From Candidatus Uhrbacteria bacterium RIFOXYB12_FULL_58_10 (GTDB taxonomy: Bacteria; Patescibacteriota; Patescibacteriia; UBA9934; GWF2-40-263), in NCBI GenBank assembly GCA_943357275.1, contig CALRGL010000071.1, forward strand, positions 1-5,058: a DNA stretch of 5,058 nt. Reading direction: 5' to 3'. Both the position numbers and the translations under genes were made by a program. Under the pieces are notes generated by a model. The model saw nothing but the letters and a program-made list of their open reading frames with translations, did not search any database and was not told where the DNA came from. Positions 4,804 through 5,058 of the stretch are shown here, one piece after another; the stretch's first letter is position 1, and each line of letters starts with the position of its first letter.

Positions 4804-4832
4804 TTTTGTAAAATGTTGTTTTCAGGTATAAT
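4804..4832 (+). promoter_or_regulatory. promoter of the downstream membrane-protein gene
   Basis: A perfect -10 TATAAT lies at 4827-4832. The -35 is poorly defined: TTTTGT at 4804-4809 gives a 17-base spacer, and TTGTAA at 4806-4811 gives 15. Transcription would start near 4839, about 28 bases before the ATG at 4867. A 10-base palindrome (ACAAATTTGT, 4844-4853) sits just downstream. Confidence 0.5.
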
Positions 4833-4866
4833 AGATCTATCCTACAAATTTGTGATTCTATTAAAC

Positions 4867-5058
4867 ATGTCTTCGCAAAAGAAATTTCTTCATCGTATTT
4901 TGCTCCTTGTGATTTTTCCAATTGTTATTCAAGTTTTTGATGTTTCTGTTTTTGGGTTGTCAGGTTTTTTGCGATATTTGATCGCGGACTTAGTTGTTGT
5001 TGCAGCGATCATTCTTTATCAAGTGGCTCAATTGTTTGTTGCAAGTCTTGTTGAGGAA
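4867..5058 (+). CDS. predicted membrane protein, 5' part only
   Basis: An open frame starts at ATG 4867 and runs 64 codons to the window edge without a stop, so the protein is cut off. After a positively charged N terminus (K5, K6, R10) there are two hydrophobic stretches long enough to cross the membrane, about residues 11-30 (ILLLVIFPIVIQVF...) and 37-59 (YLIADLVVVAAIILYQVAQL...). They are joined by a short loop containing R36, followed by the acidic LVEE. No family is recognised from this fragment; it could be the start of any multi-pass membrane protein. No Shine-Dalgarno site precedes the ATG, but a TATAAT promoter lies upstream and the hydrophobic pattern supports real coding. Confidence 0.65.
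   Translation, partial: MSSQKKFLHRILLLVIFPIVIQVFDVSVFGLSGFLRYLIADLVVVAAIILYQVAQLFVASLVEE

Noticed and set aside
4790..4808. Terminator after the rhodanese gene
   Set aside because: There is a T-rich run, but I could find no stable GC-containing stem in front of it.
1..5058. TGA recoding as in Gracilibacteria/Absconditabacteria
   Set aside because: All complete genes read through without in-frame TGA and use TGG for Trp, so the standard code is sufficient.
1..5058. CRISPR array, tRNA, rRNA, transposon or defence island
   Set aside because: No direct-repeat/spacer pattern, cloverleaf, ribosomal RNA motif, transposase or toxin-antitoxin signature was seen on either strand.

Overview
The window is a compact stretch of bacterial DNA of moderately low G+C. 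It holds nine protein-coding genes (two cut by the window edges) and no recognisable RNA gene, insertion sequence or CRISPR array. No stretch over 300 bases lacks a gene. The standard genetic code fits: every complete gene ends in TAA or TAG and none needs a recoded TGA. Very short gaps, stop codons lying inside terminator hairpins, several starts without a Shine-Dalgarno site, a leucine-rich-repeat lipoprotein and a small bacterial SET methyltransferase together resemble genomes of the Patescibacteria/CPR (for example Parcubacteria). This assignment is inferred from gene style; no marker gene in the window proves it.

Region 1 (1-1130, plus strand) is a tight operon: the 3' end of a TrhO-type tRNA uridine hydroxylase, then methionine sulfoxide reductases MsrB and MsrA, with gaps of 4 and 3 bases. 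It combines an oxygen-dependent tRNA modification with repair of oxidised methionine, which suggests a cell exposed to oxygen. A strong bidirectional terminator closes it and also serves the convergent SET gene.

Region 2 (1147-3184) is a divergent pair. On the minus strand is a 139-residue SET-domain protein methyltransferase. On the plus strand is a 521-residue protein joining a YhbQ-like GIY-YIG nuclease domain to an M14 zinc carboxypeptidase domain and a helical C-terminal tail. This unusual fusion is the most interesting object here. At its seam lies a perfect hairpin that looks like a leftover terminator, so the fusion may have formed from two adjacent genes.

Region 3 (3209-5058, plus strand) is a series of largely independent genes: a small lipoprotein with five leucine-rich repeats, a thymidine kinase with its own promoter, Shine-Dalgarno site and terminator, a single-domain rhodanese, and the start of a membrane protein that runs off the window. 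The thymidine kinase keeps its P-loop, catalytic Glu and zinc cysteines but differs at several normally conserved positions.

No defence system or otherwise clearly new multi-gene system is visible. The unusual points are the nuclease-peptidase fusion, its seam hairpin, the crowded divergent promoter region, and genes whose 3' ends are built into terminators.
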